A stretch of 64,000 nt of DNA from Nocardia coubleae NBRC 108252 (GTDB taxonomy: Bacteria > Actinomycetota > Actinomycetes > Mycobacteriales > Mycobacteriaceae): positions 186,001-250,000 of the forward strand of contig NZ_BDBD01000025.1 of assembly GCF_001612805.1 (NCBI RefSeq), given 5' to 3'. Within the stretch, counting starts at the first letter, position 1; the number at the start of each line of letters is the position of its first letter. Shown here one piece after another: positions 7,965-18,600 of this stretch. The translations under genes were made by a program, and so were the position numbers. A model generated the notes under the pieces. It searched no databases and was not told the origin of the DNA. It saw only the letters and a list, made by a program, of their open reading frames with translations.

Positions 7965-8741
7965 ATGTCAGAAGCTGCGGAGCTGCTGGAAACCCGCATC
8001 AACGAACTGCGCGCGGCCGTCCGACGCGCCATCGCCGCCGGTGACCGCCTGGCTGCACGCCAGTTCCGCAACGAACTACGCACGGTCGAAACCGAATGGG
8101 ACGAAGCAGTTCTCGGCCCCGACAACACACCCATCCCGGACCCGAATGTTCCAGTCCGCGAGCACGTTCACCGCGCCCTTACCCTGCTCGGCGCCCCATC
8201 GGCCCCGAAACTGGTGATGCAGGTCCACACCGCCTTCTTCTCCGGCGACCTGGCCCCCGCCCGCCTGACAAGCCTGCGCCGCGACGAGGAACGCTCCTTC
8301 CGCGCAGCACCTTTCGCGCGCCCCTATTACATCTCCGCCGCCCTCACCACCGACCTCCTCGCTCCCGCACGCGGACTCCTCGCCCTGAGCAGCTGGACCC
8401 TCCCCCACCGCATGATCGGCCCCCTGAGCCTGCGCGTGAACCTGCTGACCTCCGCGATCCGCCTGGCCGGCCACATCAGGGGCCAACCGGACATCACCCC
8501 GGACGGCATCCGCCTGATGTGGCGCCTGGCCAATTCCATCCCCGGCGTAACAGGCACCCCCGACTCGATCGATCCCGAAGACGTGAAGACCGCCGCCCAG
8601 CGCGAACTGGCGGTCCATGAAGAGAACGACGCATTGCAGCGGCAGCAGGCCGCGACCAGGGCGGCACAGCAGCTCGATCAGCCCGCCCAACTGTTCGGCA
8701 CCCGGCTGAGCCTGGCCGCCTCACGAAAAGAGATGGGATGA
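7965..8741 (+). CDS. Unrecognised first component of a nuclease-helicase operon, 258 aa
   Basis: I recognise no family. The first 50 residues form a charged amphipathic helix (LETRINELRAAVRRAIAAGD), likely a coiled coil. The middle is mixed (PYYISAALTTDLLAPARGLL), and the last 50 residues are a Gln/Ala-rich helix. There are no cysteines, membrane segments or nucleotide-binding loops. It is the first gene of a four-gene operon in which every junction overlaps (here ATGA at 8738-8741), so it should act with the Cas4-like nuclease and SF1 helicase downstream, perhaps as an adaptor or sensor. That role is inference from context only. Confidence 0.75.
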   Translation: MSEAAELLETRINELRAAVRRAIAAGDRLAARQFRNELRTVETEWDEAVLGPDNTPIPDPNVPVREHVHRALTLLGAPSAPKLVMQVHTAFFSGDLAPARLTSLRRDEERSFRAAPFARPYYISAALTTDLLAPARGLLALSSWTLPHRMIGPLSLRVNLLTSAIRLAGHIRGQPDITPDGIRLMWRLANSIPGVTGTPDSIDPEDVKTAAQRELAVHEENDALQRQQAATRAAQQLDQPAQLFGTRLSLAASRKEMG

Positions 8742-9823
8742 AAGAACTTTCGGCCCGCCTGCAGGAGCTGCGCGGTGGTGCCCCGTCGATCCGTCACAAT
8801 GCCCGTACCATCGCCACGCTCACGGCGAACCCCGGTTGCGCCCGCCGCGCGCTGCTCGACGCCGCCGCCGTCGACAAGGCCGTTGTCGCTCGGGAACTCG
8901 GCTATCCGCCGCAGTACGGCCAGTCGTCGTTCGCCATCACGCGCGGCAATGCTTTCGAGTCGATGGTCAAGGCGAACGGTTGCGCCGACCTGCTCGCGCT
9001 CCTGCGCGAGGTCCTCGATCTGACCATCCCCGAGGTGGCCTATCACAACCTCGAGGCGGTCGGCGAGAACGCCGGAAACGCAGTGCGCTATCAGCGAACC
9101 CGCCAACTGCTCGGACAGGCGCTCGACACCGGCGAAGGCACCCTGTTCGACCACCCGATGCTGCGCCTGGACATCGCGGGCGCACTCGCCTACCTCGAGC
9201 CGGATCTGGTCGCCCTCCAGATCGAGGGCAAGTTCCACATCGTCGAGATCAAGTCGTTCCCCATGATCGACGGTCAGGCCGACCCCGCCCAGGTCGCGGC
9301 CGCGGCCCGCCAGTCCGCAGTCTACGTGATCGCGTTGCGGCGCCTGCTCGAGGAATTGGGTGCCGACCCTGAAAAGCTCTTGTCGCACAACGCGATCCTG
9401 GTGTGCACGAAGGACTTCTCGAACCGACCCACCGCGACGTTCGTCGATCTGCGCAATCAGATCGCTGTCGTCTCACGCCAGCTGTCCCGCCTGACCTCGA
9501 TCGAGTCCCTGCTCGAATTGGTCCCGCCCGGAGCGACTTTCGAGCCCGGGCCGCAATTGGACCAGGTGATCTCCGCACTCCCGGCCCGCTTCGCCCCCGA
9601 GTGCATTTCGACGTGCGAACTCGGCTTCGTCTGCCGCTCCGAAGCCCGTGCGTGCGGCTCTGTCGACGCCCTCGGCCGCGGCGTCCGCGACGAGCTCGGC
9701 GGATTGCACAACATCGACGACGTCCTCGCCCTCGCCCGTGGTTCGCGCCCGCCGACCGAGGACCAGGCCGACATCGCCGATCTGCTCCGCACCGCCCACC
9801 GCCTGCGTCAGGAGATCGCGTGA
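8738..9823 (+). CDS. Cas4/AddB-type Fe-S PD-(D/E)XK nuclease
   Basis: A 361-residue protein with the split cysteine pattern of Cas4, AddB and Dna2 nuclease domains: one cysteine before the core (C34, in NPGCARR) and a C-terminal cluster, C289-x3-C293-x5-C299-x6-C306. The PD-(D/E)XK core lies between them: Asp156 in EPDLVALQIEG, then E170-x-K172 in HIVEIKSF. A later QSAVYV segment may be the motif-IV glutamine helix. In this family the four cysteines hold a 4Fe-4S cluster and the core cleaves single strands. It overlaps both neighbours by 4 bp. I infer that it works with the SF1 helicase two genes downstream, the domain pair fused in eukaryotic Dna2. Confidence 0.8.
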   Translation: MKELSARLQELRGGAPSIRHNARTIATLTANPGCARRALLDAAAVDKAVVARELGYPPQYGQSSFAITRGNAFESMVKANGCADLLALLREVLDLTIPEVAYHNLEAVGENAGNAVRYQRTRQLLGQALDTGEGTLFDHPMLRLDIAGALAYLEPDLVALQIEGKFHIVEIKSFPMIDGQADPAQVAAAARQSAVYVIALRRLLEELGADPEKLLSHNAILVCTKDFSNRPTATFVDLRNQIAVVSRQLSRLTSIESLLELVPPGATFEPGPQLDQVISALPARFAPECISTCELGFVCRSEARACGSVDALGRGVRDELGGLHNIDDVLALARGSRPPTEDQADIADLLRTAHRLRQEIA

Positions 9824-11283
9824 GCGTGCTGTCGGCCCTCGCCAAGGTGGAGGCGGTCGACGCGGGCCGCGCTGTCCGAACCGCGACCGTCCGGCACTGT
9901 CACCTCGCCGAACAGCCGCTTGTCCTCATCCCGCTGCACCTCGCGGGCGAGGCGGCGGCCCCGCTGGCAGTGCTCATCGGTACCGGCCCCGACAATCCGC
10001 GGCTCCTCGTGGTCCCGCAGCCACGCGACCGCGTCCTGCGCCTGCGATTCGCCGAGGAACTGGCGGAAATCCTGCTCCCCCACATCGGCCGATATGCCGA
10101 CGACACCGAACCCGTGGTGATCGACAAGAAGACCAACGAGACCATCGACCGCTGCGTCGACGCCCCGCAGATCTGGGTTCCCAACCAGGCTGCCGTCACC
10201 TTCTTGAAGCTCCTCGGACGATCCCTGCGTTTCCGACGCACCGAAGGCGAAGACGCTGTCTCCCCGACGATCCCGCTCGTCGGCCGGTGGCTCACCTGGT
10301 ACTGCGACCGCGCCGAACATCCCGGTTCCACCGCGCTGGCACCCCTCACCGCACACCTGTCCACGCACTGGACCACCGGCCAATCCGCCCTGGAAGACGC
10401 CAACCTCACCGCCCTCCTCGGCTGGATCGCACCGCCCGACAACCTGACCGGCCCCCAAGCCGCGGCCCGCGCAGAGGACCCGACCATCTGTCCCCCGGCC
10501 GGCCCCGCCACCGACCCCGGCTTCGACAACGTCGTCCTCGCCCCGCTGATCAACGCCTACGACACCGCTTCCGACGACATCGCCCGCACCCGTGCGGTCC
10601 AGCGACTCGAACAGGCGCTGCGAACCCAGCTGGAGCCCACGTGGAAGCTGATGTGGCAGGGCATTTCGCTCCTGCGCGCCCTCCCCGAGAGCTCGAGCGT
10701 GGCCACCCGCTGGGCAGAGGATGTGCGTTCCTTCTCCTACTACGCCGAGATCGCCGAAACCCAAGCCCAGTCACGCCGCGATTCCCCCACCTCCGCGGTC
10801 CGCCGCCTGCTCGCCCGCGAACAGGCACTCGAACGCCTCACCGCCGCAATGGCTTACGACGACCCCTACGTCATGCTCGAACGCCGACTGGGAGGCGAGG
10901 CGTGCCTCGCCACCGTCATCGACTCCGAACCCACACGAACAACGTTGAGCGACAAGGGAAAAAGCATCCTGCGCCCCTTGCTCCGCGTGACAACGACAGA
11001 CCCGTTCACCCCGATCCCCGGCGAATCACTGCACAACGCTGCGGTCAAGAACCAGCAAGCCAAGGTCCTCGAGGTCGACGACGACGTCATCGTGCTCGAA
11101 CTCAGCGGCGGAATGGGCCGCAGCACAAAGGTTCCCGCCGACGGAACGGTGAACCTCGCAGGCGACCGCATCGTCCTGGCCCGCTTCGGCCCCAACGGCA
11201 ACTTCCGCGCCGCCACCCTCCCGCCCCCGGAGGAAACTCCCTGGACCCACGGCGGCCCACCGGAAACCGACGAGGAGAACTGA
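9820..11283 (+). CDS. Unrecognised third component of the nuclease-helicase operon, 487 aa
   Basis: The frame is open much further upstream, but GTG 9820 overlaps the previous stop (GTGA), and from there the sequence looks like a normal N-terminus (VSVLSALAKVEAVDAGRAVR). I recognise no family. It opens with a beta-rich domain (about 20-100), continues with a long helical middle (about 220-400), and ends with a small beta domain (about 400-470, KVLEVDDDVIVLELSGGMGR) that could be an OB- or SH3-like barrel. The C-terminus is acidic and disordered. No catalytic motif is seen. By position it could be the DNA- or protein-binding subunit bridging nuclease and helicase. Confidence 0.75.
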   Translation: MSVLSALAKVEAVDAGRAVRTATVRHCHLAEQPLVLIPLHLAGEAAAPLAVLIGTGPDNPRLLVVPQPRDRVLRLRFAEELAEILLPHIGRYADDTEPVVIDKKTNETIDRCVDAPQIWVPNQAAVTFLKLLGRSLRFRRTEGEDAVSPTIPLVGRWLTWYCDRAEHPGSTALAPLTAHLSTHWTTGQSALEDANLTALLGWIAPPDNLTGPQAAARAEDPTICPPAGPATDPGFDNVVLAPLINAYDTASDDIARTRAVQRLEQALRTQLEPTWKLMWQGISLLRALPESSSVATRWAEDVRSFSYYAEIAETQAQSRRDSPTSAVRRLLAREQALERLTAAMAYDDPYVMLERRLGGEACLATVIDSEPTRTTLSDKGKSILRPLLRVTTTDPFTPIPGESLHNAAVKNQQAKVLEVDDDVIVLELSGGMGRSTKVPADGTVNLAGDRIVLARFGPNGNFRAATLPPPEETPWTHGGPPETDEEN

Positions 11284-12590
11284 TGTCCGCCGCCCACGCC
11301 GCTGATACCACCGTCACCAACATCCTCACCGACCTGGCCGACACCTCCCACAAGGCGATCGTCGTCGACTCACCGCCCGGCGCAGGCAAATCCACCCTAG
11401 TCGTGAAGGCCGCGGGTCAGCTCGCCCAAGACGGCACCCAGCGCATGATCGTCGCCCAAACCAACGAACAGGTCGACGACCTCATCGCCCGCTTGGCCGC
11501 CGCCCACCCCGACCTCCCCATCGGCCGCCTCTCCGCCCAGGACTACCGCCCCAGCGACCGCATCGCCCTCCCGAACGTCCGCGCCGCCGCCAAAGTCGAC
11601 GACCTCGCCGACCGCACCATCCTCATCGGCACCGCCGCCAAATGGGCCACCCTCACCGAGGGCACCTGGGAACACGCCATCGTCGACGAGGCCTACCAGA
11701 TGCGCTCCGAAATGCTCCTCCGCATCGCAGGCCGCTTCGACCGCGGCCTCTTCGTCGGCGACCCCGGCCAACTCGACCCCTTCGCCACCGTCGAATCCGA
11801 CCGCTGGGCAGGCCTGGACTGGGACCCCACCCGCAGCGCCGTCCCCGTCATGCTCGCCAACAACCGCGACCGCCACATCCCCATCCACCGCCTCCCCGTC
11901 TCCTGGCGCCTCCCCACCAGCGCCGCCGACGTCATCTCCGCCGCCTTCTACCCCTTCACCCCCTTCACCGCAGGCACCGCCCCCGGCACCCGCCAACTCA
12001 CCTACGTTACCCACGGCCTGCGCACTCCCCTGGACCGCTGCCTCGACGAAGCCGCCGACCACGGCTGGGCCCTCTACGAACTCCCCGCCCGCAACACCCT
12101 GCGCACCGACCGAGAAGCAGTGTCCGCCATCGCTTCTCTAGCCGTCCGCATCCTCGAACGCGGCGCCACCGCGACCTCCGAACAGGGCACCCACCCCGTC
12201 ACCGCCGACCGCCTGGCGATCGGTACCGCCCACCGCGACCAAGCCGAAGCCATCCGCCTGGCCCTGCGCGGCACCCTCGCTGAGACGGTCACCGTCGACA
12301 CCGCCAACCGCCTCCAGGGCCGCGAATACGACATCACCATCGTCTTGCACCCGTTGTCGGGCCGCCGCGACGCCAGCTCCTTCCACCTGGAGGCCGGCCG
12401 GTTGTGTGTGCTGGCCTCCCGCCACCGCCACGCCTGCATCGTGGTCGCCCGAGCAGGCATCGCCGACCTCCTCGACGCTTACCCCTCCACGGAACCTGTT
12501 CACTTGGGTGTCCCGGTCAAGTTCCCCGATGGCTGGGAAGCCAACCAATCCATCCTGAGTCACCTTGCTTCCCACCGCATTTCCACCTGA
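11283..12590 (+). CDS. SF1 helicase of the Dna2/Upf1 type
   Basis: A 435-residue superfamily 1 helicase starting at ATG 11283 (TGATG overlap with the preceding stop). Motifs are in order: Walker A PPGAGKST (31-38), Walker B IVDEAYQM (about 133-140), motif III GDPGQLDP (159-166), motif V VDTANRLQGREYD (about 338-350) and motif VI ASRHRHACIVV (about 378-388). The TANRLQGREYD-type motif V and the very short length point to SF1B enzymes such as Dna2, Upf1 and RecD-like AAA_12 helicases. It has no nuclease or accessory domain of its own; the Fe-S nuclease is a separate gene in the same operon. The gene ends 73 bp before the convergent 2238-aa gene. Confidence 0.88.
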   Translation: MSAAHAADTTVTNILTDLADTSHKAIVVDSPPGAGKSTLVVKAAGQLAQDGTQRMIVAQTNEQVDDLIARLAAAHPDLPIGRLSAQDYRPSDRIALPNVRAAAKVDDLADRTILIGTAAKWATLTEGTWEHAIVDEAYQMRSEMLLRIAGRFDRGLFVGDPGQLDPFATVESDRWAGLDWDPTRSAVPVMLANNRDRHIPIHRLPVSWRLPTSAADVISAAFYPFTPFTAGTAPGTRQLTYVTHGLRTPLDRCLDEAADHGWALYELPARNTLRTDREAVSAIASLAVRILERGATATSEQGTHPVTADRLAIGTAHRDQAEAIRLALRGTLAETVTVDTANRLQGREYDITIVLHPLSGRRDASSFHLEAGRLCVLASRHRHACIVVARAGIADLLDAYPSTEPVHLGVPVKFPDGWEANQSILSHLASHRIST

Positions 12591-12663
12591 GATTTCGGGA
12601 GTGCGTCGGAACACGGCAGACGTCGATCAGCAGTATGGCTATCGGAGCGAACTCCCTAGCGGA

Positions 12664-15600
12664 TCAGTGGACCTGCTCATTCATGAAGCTGCACCCCCCG
12701 CTGCCCTCGAGAATGACACCGGCCGCCACCATGTTGTCGACATCGAGATTCAACGTCCGGCGGATGTCGGGTCCCTGCCGGGTCCACCCGAAGACGCGGG
12801 CAACCTCGCGGATCAGTTCGTCGCGAGTTACGCCTACCGAACCGCGCAGTGTATGGGTGATAGCCAGCTTCCGTTCGACTGCGGGGATTAGTCCGATCTG
12901 CCGCGCACAGATTATGCTGGGTGTCCGTACGAGGTCCAATTCGATCCCCGGAATCACGAACGCCCCGTCTTCACGAGCCAATACCCCGCGCGCGACCTGT
13001 CTCGTCAGTACCGTCGCGATCTGACGTCGCACGACCGCCCCGGCCTTCGCGAGTCCCCAAGCACAGCGAACACGCGTCACCAGCAATTCCAGTTCTATCG
13101 GCCCCTCCCGCTCGACAACCGCCCGACAGATCTCACCGATCAGGTCGACGGCGTCTGGATCTTGCAGCGGAACAGTCCATTTGCGGTGTTTGTCCGCGAG
13201 TGCCGTATGGAGATTGTGTAGCTCTTGATCGGTGTATCCGTCGTACTCTTCGGTCCAGGGCAATCGGCTGACCGCGAACTGGAAATCCGTACTCGGTGCG
13301 TCCGGGATAAGGTCCGTAGCCGAATCTGGCGGCAGTTCCGGGGCAGCGGCGGTTGTTTCGCGCGTCTGATGAGGGTCGCGGGCAATTGCGGCTTCCACGG
13401 CGGAGCGAAGCCGCTCCAGCGCGCCACTGCGATCGCGATACCAATCGGTCGCCCACACGCGGTAGACGGTCCAGCCCAGGTTTCGCATCACTTCTTCGCG
13501 CAGCCGGTCACGGTCGCGGGCCGCTCGGGTCGAGTGATACATAGCGCCATCACATTCGATGCCCAAGGCGAAGACGCCTGGATGGTCCGGGTGCCGAACC
13601 GCCACATCGATGCGATATCCGGCCACTCCCACCTGCGGTACCACATCGTAGCCCCACCCGCTGAGCACCTTTGCGACGTCCTGTTCGAACGGACCGTCGA
13701 GTCGGCGGCTCGGCCCAGCCCCGGTCGCCGTCAGCATCTGCGACCCGGCTTCAGCGAATTGCAGGTAGCGCTTGAGGTGCCGGATACCCTTTTTCGTCGT
13801 GTCCTGGAGATCCCCACCGTAGAACGACGCCACGAGTTCGACTCGCTGACGCGCACGGGTGACCGCCACATTGAGCCTTCGCCAGCCGGCGTCGTTGTTG
13901 ATCGGGCCGAAGTTCGCGTGGAGTTTTCCTGCGGAATCCGGGCCGTAGCCGATCGACAGGATTATGACGTCGCGCTCGTCACCCTGCACCGATTCGAGGT
14001 TCTTCACGAAGAATCCGTCCAGGCGGTCATCGTTGAAGAACGCTTCGAGATCGGGCCGACCGGCGCGCGCAGCGGCGACGGCTGTTTCGATTGCTTCAGC
14101 CTGTGCTTTTGACAACGCCACGACACCCAAGGTCAGCTGCGGTCTAGTTTGGACGTGGTGGATCACCCGTTCGGCGACAAGGGCCGCTTCCCCTGGATTG
14201 TCTCGACGGCCGCCGCGGTCGTACACCCCGTCGGATTTGAAGAATTGGACCCCGATGTCCGGGCCGCTTTCATAAACACCGGGAAAAGTCACCATGCTGT
14301 TGTCGTAGAAGTCGTGGTTGCTGAACGCGATCAGGTTTTCGTGCCGACTGCGATAGTGCCAGCGCAAGGGCAGACCCCGCAGCACGCCACTGCCTTTACA
14401 CAGGTCGAGCACCGACTCGAATTTGTCGACACCCCCTTCGGCCCATTCATCGTCCCCTGCTTCCCCGGTGACACTGAAGAACGAAGTGGGTGGTAGCTGC
14501 TTCTGGTCACCGGCAACAATCAGCGAACCAGCGCGGTACAAGGAGTTGGCCGCATCTTCCGGAAGGACCTGCGATGCCTCATCGAAGATGACGACGTCGA
14601 ACCGGAAGCCTGGCGGCAGGAACTGGCTGACCGTCAGCGGACTCATCATGAAGCACGGCTTGATCAGCCGAACCACCTCGCCACATTCATCGAGCACCTG
14701 CCGGACCGGCTTGTGCCGGGACTTCTTTTCCGCTTCACGGACAATGGTGCCGGCCTGCCCCATCGTGATATTGGTTGGCCTGGCCTTGTTGACCTGATCG
14801 ATGATCTTGCCGGGCGCGTTTCGAATCAGTGCGCGGTCACCGTCGCGAAATCGATCGACCAAGCGGTGGCGCTCGTCGGCTCGTGTCGGCGAGAGCCGCT
14901 GGTCACGTTCGAGATGCAGGTTCACCCACGCGGTGAGGACTGCCTTCTCCAGGATCAGGGGAAGCTCGGCAACCGGCATTCCCTCTTGTGCCACCGATTC
15001 GGGGACGTCACCGAGACCGGCCGTCGCCAGGGCGGCGGCGGCTTCTGCGTAGCGCCGCCACGCTCCCGGACCGTCAGCGTTGTCGGCGAGTTCATGCAGC
15101 GTCTGCGCCGCACCGGAAAGCGAGGTACCCAGACGTTGTTCGACCTGCCCACAGTGCCGATCGTCGAAACAGGCAGCAAAGGATTCCCGCAGCCGTGTCC
15201 ACTCTGCTCGGTCGTCGAAGAAAGTGGTCTCCGGCGCAAGAGTGCGTATCGCTTCGGCCACAGCGGCCGAAACAGGAGGCAACCCTTCCGTGGACGTGCT
15301 CGTGTGCCCCCGCCCGTAGTGCCGGACATCTGCGGCGCGCCGGACGCTACGAGTCCACCCGACCGCATTCTCAATGCTGTCGGAATCAGTCGTGACGCCG
15401 GTGAAGAGGTCACCGAGCAACTCCCGCCACCGCTCGCTTTCGACGACCAGGCTCTCCTGGGCCGCGCGGGCCTTGCCGACGATGTCGGCGATGCGCCGAG
15501 CCTGCGCCAGGTTGATCTTGATTTCGGTGCCGATGACGCGCGACACGGTCGAGGTGAAAGCGATGGCCTGGCGGAACGGTTCGGTATGAGCATGCAGCCA

Positions 15601-18600
15601 GTCGATCGCGGAGGTGAACGGCAGCGCCTGCAGTGGTGTGGTGGCACCGTGCTCGGCGGTGCGCTCGACCCACGTGTCCAGCGACATCGAGATACGTTCA
15701 GCCTTGGACACCAGATCGGGCCGCGACGGAGTCCCGTCAGCGAGGACTGCGCACAATCTTGCCAGCCGTGCGGGGTCGGCGACAGCGTCGGGCGCACCGC
15801 GAACGATGACCTCGGCCGTAGTCAGTGCGTCGGTCAGCGCCCGGGTTCCGCATTCCTCGATCGAGGCATACCGTCCGAGAATTCGATTCTGCTCGACAGA
15901 AGCAGTTGCGGTAGGCGACGATTCGGCCTTCTTCAGCAACTCCCACATGGCTTCGAGTCCAAGACCCGGTTCCGGCACGGTGGCGGACAGCCGTCCGCAA
16001 TCGGTGTCAAGTCCCCGGTACCACGGTCCCAGCAGGCGCCGGTCGAAGGTTTGCCTGCTCTCGAATTCGACGGTGGCGCGCTGCGCATCGTGCGCGCAGC
16101 GAACCATCTCGCGCGCGCCGGACAGGGTCAGATTGGCAACGTCGCCTTCGCCGTCTGCCGGCACCGCACTGACAGTCTCGATCAACGCTTCCGCGCGTTC
16201 GAATGGATCCACATGTGCCCGAAGCCATCTCGCGACCTCGCCAGCCGTCTGACCCGAGAGCTCGACGGCCACCGCTGCCAGCGGAGCACGAGCCGACTCG
16301 GCCTCCCAGGCTTGCAACCCGGCCACGATTTCGGCGCGCCGCTCGACCAGATCAGGGTCGGTGGCTACACCATCGGCAACGGTAGCCGACAGCAGTTTCC
16401 GTGCACGGTCGTCGTCGGCACCGATCCCCGCGAGCTCCAGCACTCGCTGTCCCTGGGTCAGCGCTGCTTGCGCGGCGGGAACGTCCGGTCGGCCACCGGC
16501 GACGTATCGGCCGAGTAGTTCTTCGTGCCCGGCAGCGATCGAGTGGTACCTCGTATGCGCGTTGTGCCACTGCAACGCGGCCGCCAAGTGTTCATGCACG
16601 TCCTTACGCCACTTCCCTGCCGGGGTGAAAGCGCCGATCAGCTTGCGATCTGCGCGAACCTGCTTGGAGAACGCACCACCGAGGCCGGGCGGGGCCTTCT
16701 GCAGGCGTTCTATAGCGGCAACCGTCTCGGGCGAGGCGAGAAGATCTTCGGTGAAGTGTTCTGCCCCCACGGTCCGAGCTGCCGTCAGTTCCGACAGCGC
16801 AGCACTCAGTTCGTCGACAGCCTTCTGTACTTTCTGGATCGCGCCGCGCTGAAACCAGGTGGGCAGAGCACGATTCGCGACCTGCGCGAGATCGGCGAGC
16901 TCCACCAGCCGCCCGAGCTCACACACCGGGACCGACGCGTCGATGCCGAACTGCATTGCCACGGCTTCGGCTTGGCGGGCCACCGAATCGAGGCGTTGAC
17001 TCAGCAGCTCGAATCGTCGGCGATGTTCGGCCGACCGCGCGGCAGTGAACCCTGAAAGGACGATTCCGGTCGGTGTGAGCACCGCGAGTTGTTGCTCACT
17101 GATAGGCGCCGCCTCCGACAACGTTGCAGGCAGCGCGACCCAACGGGAACCTAGCCCGGCTGCGGCCCGTTGCTGAGCGAAACGGACGTCTGCGCATTGC
17201 GTCGAAAAAAGCTGCAAGGCAACAGCAACCGTCGACACAGCCGCGGCCTCGGCACGAGCGAGTCCACCTGGCTCCAGCATCGCGGCGGGTGGCGCATTTT
17301 CGGTGACGGCGAATCCGGCGAGTTCGCCGGCGGTCCGTGCCTGCGCCACCGTTGTCGGCGCGGTGATCCCCATCGTTTCGGCCAGCCCGGTCAATGCCTC
17401 GACCAACGACTCGAGATCATCGGTCCAGGTCTGGAACTTTGCCTGCAGTTCTTTGAGATATGGGACAGCAAGATCGGCGGGTTCGATACCGGCCGGTGTC
17501 AGCGCCGTCAGTGCGCGCTCCCCCGCGGGCTTCTCGGGGTCCAGGGACACCGGAAGTTCTTCCCATTGAGAACCACCGACTTGGTGCGCCTTCGTCCGTG
17601 CGGTTTGCACCTCGTGGAGAAGCCCGCGGAACTCGGCCACTGGCTGTTCGACCGCATGGTCGAATCCGCTTGCTGTCAACCAGAATTCGGGCACACGAGG
17701 CCGGTCGGCCAGCAGGTTGATCAGCTTACCCAATCGGTCCAATCCGGCATCGTCGTCGATAGGGCCGGTTTCCGGAGCCATCGCGCCGAACACAGCGACA
17801 ACTGCCCGCAAACGATCAAGCGCCGCCGCAGCCTGCCGACGGACGACATCGGCACCCTCGGGTATCTGTCTGACGCCCTTCCATGGATAGCCGGGATCGT
17901 GTACCACCGCGTGCGTCTGCGCGATCGCCGCCGCGTGGTCCAGAATCTCGGTGAGCACCCGACGATCGAGCAGATCCAGCGGGAACGGCCGCCCGCTACC
18001 CCGCTGGACAGCAGCGGTGACGAGATGGTCCGCCTCGGGTACCTCCGTCAATTCGCCGATCCGCCCGATCACATCGTGGATCGAAGACTCGAACGGCATG
18101 CGGGCCGCGTTCATCGCCTCGGCGTAGGCACTCAGCGAAAATCTGTTGGTACGCAGTTCATCCAGAGCTTCTAGCGCCAATTTCTTCGCGGCGGGCGCTT
18201 CGAGCAGGGTTCGTCCCAGCTCCTGCGCGACCGCCTTGCGTGAGGTGTTGTTGCTGTGCAGAGCAAGCACATATGAGTCGAGGCCTACACCCCGAAGGCG
18301 ATTGAGCACTACGTCGAGTGCGGCTGCCTTCTCCGACACGAACAGCACCGAACTACCCGAATGCAACAGGGCCGCGATGATGTTGGCGATGGTCTGGCTT
18401 TTTCCGGTACCCGGCGGACCGTCGAGGACGAAGGAATTGCCGCCCACCGCCGCAGCGACAGCTTGCCGCTGCGACGCGTCGGCGTCGAGGACCAGCGGGA
18501 CGTCTTCAGGTGGGAAGGCTTCGTCGATCTGGTCGAGCTCGACCGGGTCGAAACTGAACCGGTCCTCGGGTATCCGCGCATCGGGTCCCAGCGCCACGGC

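Noticed and set aside
9403..9819. Upstream extension of the 487-aa gene
   Set aside because: It lies antiparallel in frame sense to the nuclease coding sequence, is Arg/Pro-rich as in shadow frames, and GTG 9820 gives a coupled start.
12591..12663. Terminator between the SF1 helicase and the Hhe-like gene
   Set aside because: Only a 4-bp hairpin (GGAG-CGAA-CTCC) is visible, too weak to call.
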